Source: Vicinamibacterales bacterium (lineage in GTDB: Bacteria; Acidobacteriota; Vicinamibacteria; Vicinamibacterales; UBA2999). Taken from it: a stretch of 64,000 nt of DNA. A model generated the notes under the pieces. The model searched no databases. It saw nothing but the letters and a program-made list of their open reading frames with translations, and had not been told where the DNA came from. Made by a program: the position numbers and the translations under genes. Shown here in pieces: positions 48,711 to 57,264 of this stretch (position 1 is the first letter of the stretch; each line of letters opens with the position of its first letter). Location of the stretch: the NCBI GenBank assembly GCA_041659285.1, contig JBAZYO010000015.1, forward strand, positions 74,414 to 138,413, in the 5' to 3' direction.

Positions 48711-49984
48711 AGATTCTCGTGCTCACACATCGGCTGCCCTTTGCACCCAACCGCGGCGATCGCATCCGCGCGTATCACATCATCAAGGAACTGTCGCTGT
48801 GGGCCGACGTCCACGTCGTGTCGCTGGCCCACGACCGCGATGAAGCGGCGGAGGCCGCATCGCTGGAGCGCGCGGGCGTTCAGGTGTCCATTGCCCGGGT
48901 TCCGCGGGCGCGCAACCTGTGCCGCGCCGCCGCCAGCCTGTGGACCGACACGCCGCTGACCCATTCGCTGCTCAACGCCCCGGCCATGCGCCGTGTGTTG
49001 TCCCGTGCCACGCGGGACGGCCGGCCCGACGTGGTGCTGGCTTACTGCTCCGGTGTGGCGCCCCTGGCGCTGGTGCCGCCGCTCGCCGGCATCCCCCTCG
49101 TGCTCGACCTGGTGGACATCGACTCGGCCAAGTGGGCCGGCTACGCAACGACATCGTCAGCGCCGCGGTCGTGGATCTACCGCCGCGAATCGCGGTGCCT
49201 GTCCCGGTTCGAGGCGCGCGCGGCGCGAGCCGCCTTCGTGACGACGGTCGTGAATGACCGGGAAGGTGATGCGCTGCGCCGATTCTGCCCGGATGCGAGG
49301 ATCGAGGTCGTGCCGAACGGCGTTGACCTGGAGTCCATGCGCCCCGGCGACGAGCCGGCGTCGGAACCGCGGGTGGTGTTCTCCGGTGTCTTCAACTACG
49401 CGCCGAATACGGAAGGGGCGCAGTGGTTCGTGCGCGAGGTGTGGCCACGCGTGCGCGCGGTGCTGCCGAACGCGCAGTTGACGCTGGCAGGGGCGTATCC
49501 GACCCGCGCCATCCGCGGGCTGGCGTCGGCAGACCCTTCCATCGAGGTGACCGGCAAGGTGGCGGACATGCGCCCGTACCTGTGGCGGTCCGCCGTATCG
49601 GTGGCGCCGATCTTCCAGGCCCGGGGAGTTCAGAACAAGGTATTGGAGGCCGTGGCCGCCGGCCTGCCGGTGGTGGTGACGCCGGCGGTGTGGGACGGCC
49701 TGCCACCGGATGTCATCCCGGCGTGCCGACTGGCCGCGGATCCCGAGACGTTTGCAAGGGCCGTGGTGAGCGTGTTGTTGATGTCGCCCGCCGATCGGCG
49801 CGGCATCGCGGCGCGCGCGCGCCTGTCCGGGTTGTCCTGGCCGCTCCGCCTGGCCCCGTTAATGGACCTTGTCGAGCGTGCCGCCGGCAGTCGTGCCGGC
49901 AGCACGGTCTCGAGTGACAGCGTTACTTCACGATCTCAATGGCCGCAAGATTCCATCGATTCAGTCGCGGCTGTGTTGCGTTGA
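48707..49984 (+). CDS. Family 4 glycosyltransferase, exosortase-associated sugar-transferase type
   Basis: The 425-residue protein has the characteristic opening KILVLTHRLPFAPNRGDRIRAYHIIKELS, then VLDLVDIDSAKWAGYA, VVFSGVFNYAPNTEGAQWF, and APIFQARGVQNKVLEAVAAGLPVVVTP. This combination defines a sugar-transferase subfamily found with PEP-CTERM/EpsH systems. The last about 20 residues (SRSQWPQDSIDSV and after) are encoded in 62 bases shared with the end of the leftward giant gene and are poorly conserved in character, so the real end may have drifted from an earlier stop. It is the last gene of its operon. Confidence 0.88.
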   Translation: MKILVLTHRLPFAPNRGDRIRAYHIIKELSLWADVHVVSLAHDRDEAAEAASLERAGVQVSIARVPRARNLCRAAASLWTDTPLTHSLLNAPAMRRVLSRATRDGRPDVVLAYCSGVAPLALVPPLAGIPLVLDLVDIDSAKWAGYATTSSAPRSWIYRRESRCLSRFEARAARAAFVTTVVNDREGDALRRFCPDARIEVVPNGVDLESMRPGDEPASEPRVVFSGVFNYAPNTEGAQWFVREVWPRVRAVLPNAQLTLAGAYPTRAIRGLASADPSIEVTGKVADMRPYLWRSAVSVAPIFQARGVQNKVLEAVAAGLPVVVTPAVWDGLPPDVIPACRLAADPETFARAVVSVLLMSPADRRGIAARARLSGLSWPLRLAPLMDLVERAAGSRAGSTVSSDSVTSRSQWPQDSIDSVAAVLR

Positions 49985-52900
49985 GTTCGACGGTCGTGCC
50001 CGCGTAGGGCACCTTGCTGGTGAAGGTCTGCACCCAGAAAGTGTCGTTGATGCGGCTGTCGACCCATTCGTGGACCATCACCTGGCCGGCCCCGAGGGTC
50101 CGCGCCACCGCACCGTCCCAGTCGTTGCCCACCGCGTAGACCAGCGACCCCGCGCGTGTCGTGGTCAACACGATGTGTGGTGCCTCGTCCATCGCGTTGG
50201 CCTGGACCACGCTGCCGACCCCCTTGGCCCCCTTGAAGGCCACGACCGTCAGCGACTGATCGAAGCCCGCGCGGGACGGTGTCGAGGTCACGCGAACGCC
50301 GGTCAGCGGCGCCACGAGCTTGGTCCACCAGATCTCCGACGAGCCGGCCTGGATGTTGGCACGAAGCGCGCGCTTCCACGTCAAGCCCCCGCCGGTGACG
50401 GTCAGCGCCTGCCTGCTGGCCTGCGGCCCGCTCGATGCCGCGAAGGCCACGAGGATGTCGCCCGCCGCCGATGCGCCCAGGGCACCAGTCGTCAGCGTGC
50501 CCGTGCCATTCGCGGTGATCGTTTGGCTGACGGCGATTCCATCGGCCGGCGGCGGTGGTGGCGGCGGCGGAGCGGTCATCGCCGTGAACGTGTAGTCCAC
50601 CGGCTGCCACGCGCCGTTGATTTGTGACGACAGGCGCACCCAGATGGCGCTGCCGTTGTCGGGCAGGCCCACGACCGTCGCCGACAGGTTGGCCGAGGCC
50701 ACACCTGCGAAGAGGTTGCTGCCGCCAGCCGTGGTGCCGACATCGAGCCGGTAGGCGGTGACGCCGGTGCCGGCGCTCCACGCGAACGTCTGGCTCGTGG
50801 CGGTGAACACCGCACCAGGCGCCGGGCTGACCAGCGCCGCGGGGACGGCGGGTGGTGGCGGTGGCGGCGGCTGTGAGCCCGGGTAGAAGTCGAGCGCCCA
50901 GCCGGCGCGTTCGCCGAGGTCTGGCACGCTGCCCCACGCGGGCTGCACCGCCAGGAACGGCCACAGGTAGTCATACGCGTCCTGCGCGCCGGACCAGCCG
51001 CTCTCCACGCCGATCATCAGGTTCAGCCGCGCTTCGGGTCCGTAGTATCCGGTGAACGGCCGCGTCTGGCCCTGTGTCGCAGTCCAGATGTCGCCCATCG
51101 TCTGGTGGAAGATGAAACCGCTCGCCGTCGGCGTGCCGACACCCACGACGTTAGGCGCCGCGGCAGACCGCGGATACGCAGGTTCGCTGTTGAACAGCCG
51201 CACCTGGAACCTGGCGATGGCATCGCGGTGCGCGAGACCGCCGGAGAACCCTTGTTGCCACGCGCGATCGATCGCGTAGGCGAGGTAGTTCTCTTCCCAG
51301 AGCCCGCGATACTCCGGGCCTTCGGGACGCTTATTGAGCCAGAGCACCGTGAACGGATTGGTGTTCGGGTCCTGGCTATTGGCGTAGGCATCGAGCCACC
51401 GCAGGTTGTTGGTGACCTTCTGCGACAGGTACGCCTTCATGGGCGAGGTGTCGGGGTAGTAGGCGGCGGCGTCCACCATGTTGCGGAGCGCCCAGCCGAA
51501 CCCGCGCACCTCGTTGGACTGGAGGATGCCCTGCGACGATCGCACGCCGTCGGCGTTGTAGGTCCGCAGCATGCTGTAGTTCGCCCAGAACGCCATCTCT
51601 TCCGCGTAGTAACGATCGCCGGTGAGGAGATACGGCACGTAAGCGAGCGACGGCTGATGCGCGTTGTCGGGAATCAACGGGCTCTGGCCCGGTCCCGGCG
51701 TGGTGGACCCGTATTCCCTGATTGGGAGGGGCGTGCCATGGACGTAGTCGACACCGGTGCCCTGGGCACGGCCGTCGAACCAGATGCTCGGCCGCTGGTC
51801 GAGCGACACGTAGCGTTCGGCGCCGACACCGCTCGCGGCGCCGTCTTCCGCTTCGCGCACGTGAATCGGCCAGGAGCCGGAGAGGTCGCCATTGGCGAGC
51901 ACGAAGTCGCGCTGGGTCGCGTCACGGTGGACCAGATAACGCGCGGTCCAGTCGGGGTACGGTGCCAGTTCCGGGCGCCCGCCGTGACCGGGCATGTTCG
52001 CAATCAACGCGCCCGGTTGCAGGATGTCGAACGACGAACCCGTCGGCGCACTGACCTGGTTGGTCACCAGCGGCAGGTACGGCGGCAGGGCGCGCGTGTC
52101 GTAGTAGGGCGCGAGGTCGGGTGTCACTTCCGCCGGCGAGGTCGGGCCGACCTGGAAGATCTTGCGCCACCGCGTGAGGTAGTAGTGCTGGACGGCGGCC
52201 TTCGTGAAGACGGCCTGGCCGTTCACCACGATGACGGCATCGTAGGTGACCGTCGTCGCGCCGGAGCGATCCAGCAGGTTCTCCACCGACACGTCCACGC
52301 GGGCCTGCCCGTCGGTGAACCTGCGGCGGTCGAAGTTCACGCGCAGGAAGGGATGCGCGGTGCCGTCACCCGACACCGGGGCAACCACCTGGCGGTCTTC
52401 GCGGACCAGCGGTCCGGAGAGCCAGAGGTCGGCCGACGCGGCGGCCGGGAGCGTCGCGGTGTAGGCGGCCGCGCCAATCGTCAAGCTGACCGAGGCGTCC
52501 ACCGGCGCGGGCGTAAGGCTCCCGCCTGCAGCGCTGGTGGCCGACAGCGGATAGGCGCCGGTGGCCGGCACCAGGACCGTCACGACCGCGAAGCGGATCG
52601 ACCCGTCCGGCCAACGGTTCTTCACGTCGGTCTGCGTGACCAGTGTGCCGACCGCGAGTCCGCCGGTGGCGACACCTTGCGGCACCGCCTGTCCGAACGT
52701 AGCCCACCCGGCCGTCAGCCCGACGTTGGCGAACGGCGGACCCTGCGGGTCCGTCGCGACGGTGACAGTGGCCGTGGCGGTGGCCGAACCTGCGGCGCTC
52801 GTGGCGGTGAGGGTGTAGGTCGTCGTCACGCCGGGCGCCACGCTCGTGGTGCCCGAAGCGGTGACGCTGCCAACGCCGTGGTCGATGGTGACGGACGTGG

Positions 52901-55900
52901 CGTTCGACGTGGACCATGTCAGGGTGGCCGTGTCCCCGGAGGTAATCACGGCGGGCGCGACAGACAGTGTCGCCGTGGGCAGCGGGGGAGGAGGCGGCGG
53001 TGCGCTCACCGTGACGACGGCCGTGGCGGTCGCCGAACCGGCGGCGTTGGCCGCCGTGATGGTGTAAACGATGGTCGCCGTTGGTGAGACGGTCTTCGTC
53101 CCTGCGGTGGCCACGGCGCCGACGCCCTGGTCAATGCTGACCGAGGTGGCGTTGGCGGAGGACCACACGAGTGACGCCGTGGAGCCGAGCACGATCGACG
53201 CAGGCGACGCGACCAGCGTGACCGTGGGCATCGGCGGTGGTGCGGCGCTCACGGCGAACGACGTGGCCGCCACCGTGTATGGTCCGTTCCCTTCGGTCCA
53301 GATCAGGCCCACCTGCTGGTTGCCGACCATCGGCGAACCGGCGATGTAGTTGCGATTCTGGCTGCCGGTTGCGGTGCCCGGCACCGCGGCCCACGGCGTC
53401 CACGACGAGCCGTCGAACTGCGCATACAAGACGGAATTGGCCGCGTCCGTATTGACGTAGAACAGCCACAGCCGGGTGCCGTCCGTGGCGCCGAACAGGC
53501 CGGCGCCGGCCTTGAAGGCCTGGCCTGCGCCGAAGGCGGGCGGCGCCACCGGCATGGCGGACCAGGTGTTGGTGGCGGCGTTGTACGAGGCGCCGTCGAT
53601 GCCGTTGCCTGCCGCCTTCGCGCGGAAGGCGAAGATCGACGTGGCCGACGCCGGGACGAGCGCCCAATCGTTCTGGTTGATGAGCGCGGCCGAGGCGAAC
53701 ACGCTGCCGTCGCCCGGGGCCTGGCTGCCGATCGGCACGCCCGGCCAGGAGCCGTTGGCGTTCGAGCGCTTGTAGCCCAGGTTGGTCAGCCCCGGCTCGG
53801 TGGCGCTGCCCGGAGGCGTGCAGTTGTAGCCGCATGACTGGCCGCCGCCGTTGTCGTAGACCGCCAGCATCAGGTTATTCGCGAGCGGCGCGAACGCCAG
53901 GGAGTTGACCTGGTTGATCATGCTGTTGTCGATCACCGACACGCCGGAGAACCCGCTCGTCCAGGTCGCTCCGGTGTCCGCGTTGGCCGACTTCCTGGCG
54001 TTGGCATCAATCTGCTGTTGAAGATTGGGACCCGCGCTGTGGATGTACTTGCCGGTGGAAACACCAACCACCGAGGTGCCCGGTCTGGCCCACGTCGCAC
54101 TCGGCTCGACGGAGTAGTTCCACGACGCCCAGGTAATCGAGGTGCCGGTCAGGACGGCCCGGATGTGTCCCGTGACCGCATCCTGTCCGTCGTACGACAT
54201 GTTCACCTCGGCATGCAGCACGTCGGTCGGGTTGTTGTTGATGTAGGCCACGCCAAGCGCGCGCCCGGATCCCATCGATCCGTTCGGACTGAAGCCTGCC
54301 GCGACCGAGGCGCCGGGGCTGTCCGGCCCGGGCGTCCACGTCGCCGTCGCCAGGTCAGATCCCGACGATCGGTACGACTTGACGACGTGGTTGGATCCGC
54401 CCTGGCCATCTGCCGCCGAGGTCAGCGTGAACAGCCACCACACGCCGGAGTTGGCCGCATACACCAGGTGCGACTGGGCAGAGTGTCCCGTCGCATCGCC
54501 AAAGGCGCCGGCGATCTGGCTGCCGACGATGACCGGCGTTCCCGACGGCGGCGGAGGCGGTGGCTCTGTGGCGCCGACGGTCACCGTAACGCTGGCCGCC
54601 GCCGTGCCGGTGGAGTTGGTGGCAGTGAGAATGTAGGTGGTCGAAACTGTCGGCGAGACGCTTCGCGTTCCCGAGGTGGCGACGCTGCCGATGCCCTGGT
54701 TGATGCTGACCGACGTGGCGTTGGTGGTCGCCCACGTGAGGGCGGCGGACTGGCCCGCGGTGATCGATGCCGGCGAGGCGCTCGCCGTGACGGTGGGCGG
54801 CACGGGACCGAGCGCGGCGATTGGGCAGAGCAGACCGTTGATCCCAGCCCGGGTCGTCGGCGTGCACGAGCCCGGTGGCCGCGGCAAGACGGACGTGTTG
54901 GTGTGGTAAATCTGGAAGTTGTCGGTGGCGACGCCGTTGTAGGCGTAGACGCGCGCCTCATCCAGTTTGCTCAGGCACTCCGGGGCATAGCCCACATCAC
55001 GAACCATGGCGATGTTGTTGAGACTGCGTCCCGGCGGCGCCTCAAACCGGGTGTTGGTGATCACAACCAGTTTGTTCTGCATCCAGCAGCCGTTGACCGA
55101 CCCATTGGTCGGGATTTGCATGTTGTTGTCGTTCCGCAGATAGGTCGCCTCGACGGTGAGGTTCGGTTCCGGCCCAAACCCGGCCTCCGGGAACGCAATC
55201 CCCTCGTCCATCCCTTGAATGTCCGAATTGCGGATGATGATGCCCTTGGTCGAATAGTCCGCGCCGTAGATCCCGTTGCCGCAGCACCGGCTCGCGGAGC
55301 TGAAATTGCCCCTGATGATCAACCCGTCGAACGTGATCTTCTGCGACGGATAGTGGTAGACCGCCTTGTTGTAGACGTGCCAGATCTTCAGGTCCTTGAC
55401 CACGCTCTCTTGCGCGTTGGCGTAGGGCTGGGGATCGAGCGAGTTGACCCACCAATACGTGAATCCGCCCTGCATGGCGCCGTAGGCTTCGTTGTTCTCG
55501 AACTGCAGGAACGGCAGGTTGTTGCCGTTGCGCGTCGTGAACTGGCCGGCCACGGCCGGGTCGGCGCCCTTGAAGTTCGGCATGGCGACGTTGCCCAGCC
55601 GGATGAACTGATAGACAAACCCGTAGGCGGCCTCGGTGGTGGGGTTCTGAAAATTGGCCGCGACGTTGTTGCGGACGTAGTTGTTGGGCCCCCTGAACCA
55701 GAAGCCGGCGCCTTCCGTGCCCATCGCGCTGCGCGCCTCGTCAACCCCGTTGTTGGGCTCGCCGATGCCGCGCAGCGCGAAGTTGTGGTCGAACAGGTTG
55801 AAGCTCTCGGAGCCGTCCTCGGTCACGATCGACGAGCCGTTGTAGTTGTAGACGACGTTGTCCTGGATCAGCCCGTAGTGGCTGTTGTGGACGGCGATGC

Positions 55901-57089
55901 CCCACTTGAACTGCGTCTCGACGGACCCGCCGTCCACGGCGTTGCCGACCAGCGTGAACTGGTAGCCGCTCGCCGGCGTCGGTAGCGGGCCGCGGTTATG
56001 ATGCATGTGGATCGGATAGCGCCCGATCACGTTGGTGGTGGTGTTCAGCGGCGTGTACTTCGTGCGCCCGAGATCGCGGAACAGGGTGTAGCGGATGTCG
56101 GTGTCGGCGGTGTGGACCGAGATGAAATGCCCGCGCGTCCCGGTCGCGCTCTGCGAGCGAATGCTGGCATTGCGGCTGAGATTACCGACGTGCGGCAGGA
56201 ACGCGAGCACGCCGTTCAGGTCGCGCGCGCCGAGGTGGTCGAACCGCAGGGCGGCGGTGAGCGTCACGGTGCGGGCGTCGGCCGACAGCGACTGGACGGT
56301 CAGCTCCTCCCATTGGTTCTGCGCATTCATCCAGCCGCCGCTGGTGGTTTCGCTTTCTTTCATGTGGCGCGTGTCGGGGATCACAAGCCGATCGCCCGGC
56401 CGCCATCCGGACACCGGTTCTGACAGCGTCACGGTGGTGTGCCCGGCGCGCGGCTCGACCGCGAGCCGCAGGAACGTGGTGCTCATCGCCGCGCCGTGCA
56501 TCGTGAACTTGCCGAAGTTGATGATCCCGGTCCCGAACTGATCGGGGTCGGCGACGCCGCTGCCGAGCGGGGAGTTGGCGATGACGATGTCCGCCGTGCG
56601 GCCGACCGCGATCGGGTTGGCGGCGGTGCCCATCTCGAGGTGCCCGACTTGCGTCATCGACGGCATGCCGTGGTCGCCCATCACCATGAGGTTGGTCACC
56701 ATGAGCCGGGTGTCCACCTGCGGGTCAAACCGGAGCGTGCCGTGCACGGCGATGGTGTAGGCCACCGCGGAAGTGCCGGCGATCGTCACAGTGTGACCGG
56801 GATCGACGTGGACGACCTGGCCGGCGGTGGGCACTGCGCCTCCCTGCCAGCTGGCTGGGTCCGACCAGTCGCCGCTCCGTGCGCTGCGAACGGTTGGGCG
56901 CGACGTGTCCTGGGAGAAGTCCGGAATGTTATGAGGCAGGGCGGTCTGGGCTGCGGCGCCTGTGGCGTAGCCGAGTATCGCAAGCGTCAATAAGAACCGC
57001 CACAGCGGCCGCCTCAGGAATGGTCGTGCAGATGTCGACGGTGGAGGACTGGCGATGGCGCCGGGGTACGGCGCGTTGTGCAAGTACAT
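49923..57089 (-). CDS. Giant secreted mosaic protein with G8, beta-helix, Ig and PcRGLX-like modules
   Basis: The 2,388-residue protein has a signal-like start (PLWRFLLTLAILGYATGAAAQ). It then carries a G8 domain (about 73-165, GDWSDPASWQGGAVP then THGTLRF-type strand), a parallel beta-helix (about 330-700, many GI-x-NN-type turns), an Ig-like domain (760-843), a propeller-like domain (about 850-1276), two Ig-like domains (1286-1445), a PcRGLX/YetA-like module (1450-2066, WATFGQAVPQGVATGGL and FTGYYGPEARLNLMIG), an Fn3-like domain, and a C-terminal beta-rich domain (about 2183-2388). Proline-rich linkers separate modules. G8 occurs with hyaluronan-type glycan binding in animals, so a surface glycan-binding role is possible. 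Its 3' end overlaps the convergent glycosyltransferase by 62 bases. Confidence 0.87.
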   Translation of the reverse strand: MYLHNAPYPGAIASPPPSTSARPFLRRPLWRFLLTLAILGYATGAAAQTALPHNIPDFSQDTSRPTVRSARSGDWSDPASWQGGAVPTAGQVVHVDPGHTVTIAGTSAVAYTIAVHGTLRFDPQVDTRLMVTNLMVMGDHGMPSMTQVGHLEMGTAANPIAVGRTADIVIANSPLGSGVADPDQFGTGIINFGKFTMHGAAMSTTFLRLAVEPRAGHTTVTLSEPVSGWRPGDRLVIPDTRHMKESETTSGGWMNAQNQWEELTVQSLSADARTVTLTAALRFDHLGARDLNGVLAFLPHVGNLSRNASIRSQSATGTRGHFISVHTADTDIRYTLFRDLGRTKYTPLNTTTNVIGRYPIHMHHNRGPLPTPASGYQFTLVGNAVDGGSVETQFKWGIAVHNSHYGLIQDNVVYNYNGSSIVTEDGSESFNLFDHNFALRGIGEPNNGVDEARSAMGTEGAGFWFRGPNNYVRNNVAANFQNPTTEAAYGFVYQFIRLGNVAMPNFKGADPAVAGQFTTRNGNNLPFLQFENNEAYGAMQGGFTYWWVNSLDPQPYANAQESVVKDLKIWHVYNKAVYHYPSQKITFDGLIIRGNFSSASRCCGNGIYGADYSTKGIIIRNSDIQGMDEGIAFPEAGFGPEPNLTVEATYLRNDNNMQIPTNGSVNGCWMQNKLVVITNTRFEAPPGRSLNNIAMVRDVGYAPECLSKLDEARVYAYNGVATDNFQIYHTNTSVLPRPPGSCTPTTRAGINGLLCPIAALGPVPPTVTASASPASITAGQSAALTWATTNATSVSINQGIGSVATSGTRSVSPTVSTTYILTATNSTGTAAASVTVTVGATEPPPPPPSGTPVIVGSQIAGAFGDATGHSAQSHLVYAANSGVWWLFTLTSAADGQGGSNHVVKSYRSSGSDLATATWTPGPDSPGASVAAGFSPNGSMGSGRALGVAYINNNPTDVLHAEVNMSYDGQDAVTGHIRAVLTGTSITWASWNYSVEPSATWARPGTSVVGVSTGKYIHSAGPNLQQQIDANARKSANADTGATWTSGFSGVSVIDNSMINQVNSLAFAPLANNLMLAVYDNGGGQSCGYNCTPPGSATEPGLTNLGYKRSNANGSWPGVPIGSQAPGDGSVFASAALINQNDWALVPASATSIFAFRAKAAGNGIDGASYNAATNTWSAMPVAPPAFGAGQAFKAGAGLFGATDGTRLWLFYVNTDAANSVLYAQFDGSSWTPWAAVPGTATGSQNRNYIAGSPMVGNQQVGLIWTEGNGPYTVAATSFAVSAAPPPMPTVTLVASPASIVLGSTASLVWSSANATSVSIDQGVGAVATAGTKTVSPTATIVYTITAANAAGSATATAVVTVSAPPPPPPLPTATLSVAPAVITSGDTATLTWSTSNATSVTIDHGVGSVTASGTTSVAPGVTTTYTLTATSAAGSATATATVTVATDPQGPPFANVGLTAGWATFGQAVPQGVATGGLAVGTLVTQTDVKNRWPDGSIRFAVVTVLVPATGAYPLSATSAAGGSLTPAPVDASVSLTIGAAAYTATLPAAASADLWLSGPLVREDRQVVAPVSGDGTAHPFLRVNFDRRRFTDGQARVDVSVENLLDRSGATTVTYDAVIVVNGQAVFTKAAVQHYYLTRWRKIFQVGPTSPAEVTPDLAPYYDTRALPPYLPLVTNQVSAPTGSSFDILQPGALIANMPGHGGRPELAPYPDWTARYLVHRDATQRDFVLANGDLSGSWPIHVREAEDGAASGVGAERYVSLDQRPSIWFDGRAQGTGVDYVHGTPLPIREYGSTTPGPGQSPLIPDNAHQPSLAYVPYLLTGDRYYAEEMAFWANYSMLRTYNADGVRSSQGILQSNEVRGFGWALRNMVDAAAYYPDTSPMKAYLSQKVTNNLRWLDAYANSQDPNTNPFTVLWLNKRPEGPEYRGLWEENYLAYAIDRAWQQGFSGGLAHRDAIARFQVRLFNSEPAYPRSAAAPNVVGVGTPTASGFIFHQTMGDIWTATQGQTRPFTGYYGPEARLNLMIGVESGWSGAQDAYDYLWPFLAVQPAWGSVPDLGERAGWALDFYPGSQPPPPPPPAVPAALVSPAPGAVFTATSQTFAWSAGTGVTAYRLDVGTTAGGSNLFAGVASANLSATVVGLPDNGSAIWVRLSSQINGAWQPVDYTFTAMTAPPPPPPPPADGIAVSQTITANGTGTLTTGALGASAAGDILVAFAASSGPQASRQALTVTGGGLTWKRALRANIQAGSSEIWWTKLVAPLTGVRVTSTPSRAGFDQSLTVVAFKGAKGVGSVVQANAMDEAPHIVLTTTRAGSLVYAVGNDWDGAVARTLGAGQVMVHEWVDSRINDTFWVQTFTSKVPYAGTTVELNATQPRLNRWNLAAIEIVK

Positions 57090-57264
57090 GCGACGTGGCA
57101 GGGCAAGCGCCGCGCCACACGATTCTCCAAGTGACCGATAGGACAGTTGATGACTCTGGGGCCGTCAATTCCACAGCAGCAGACTGTGCTCGGGTCACTG
57201 AGGCGGCAGGTCAGCATCAATTTCGTAAGGCGCCCGACTGTTCTGGGGAACCGGCGTGTCCTGC
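57090..57264 (-). other. Spacer before the third giant gene
   Basis: These 175 bases between the PcRGLX-like gene and the giant start hold no gene. TTGACG followed by a poor -10 occurs on the minus strand near 57155, but I could not call a promoter. Nothing else is visible. Confidence 0.3.

Noticed and set aside
51105..55985. Two plus-strand open frames of about 655 codons across the third giant gene
   Set aside because: Antisense shadows; composition dominated by Arg, Gly and Val without recognisable domains.
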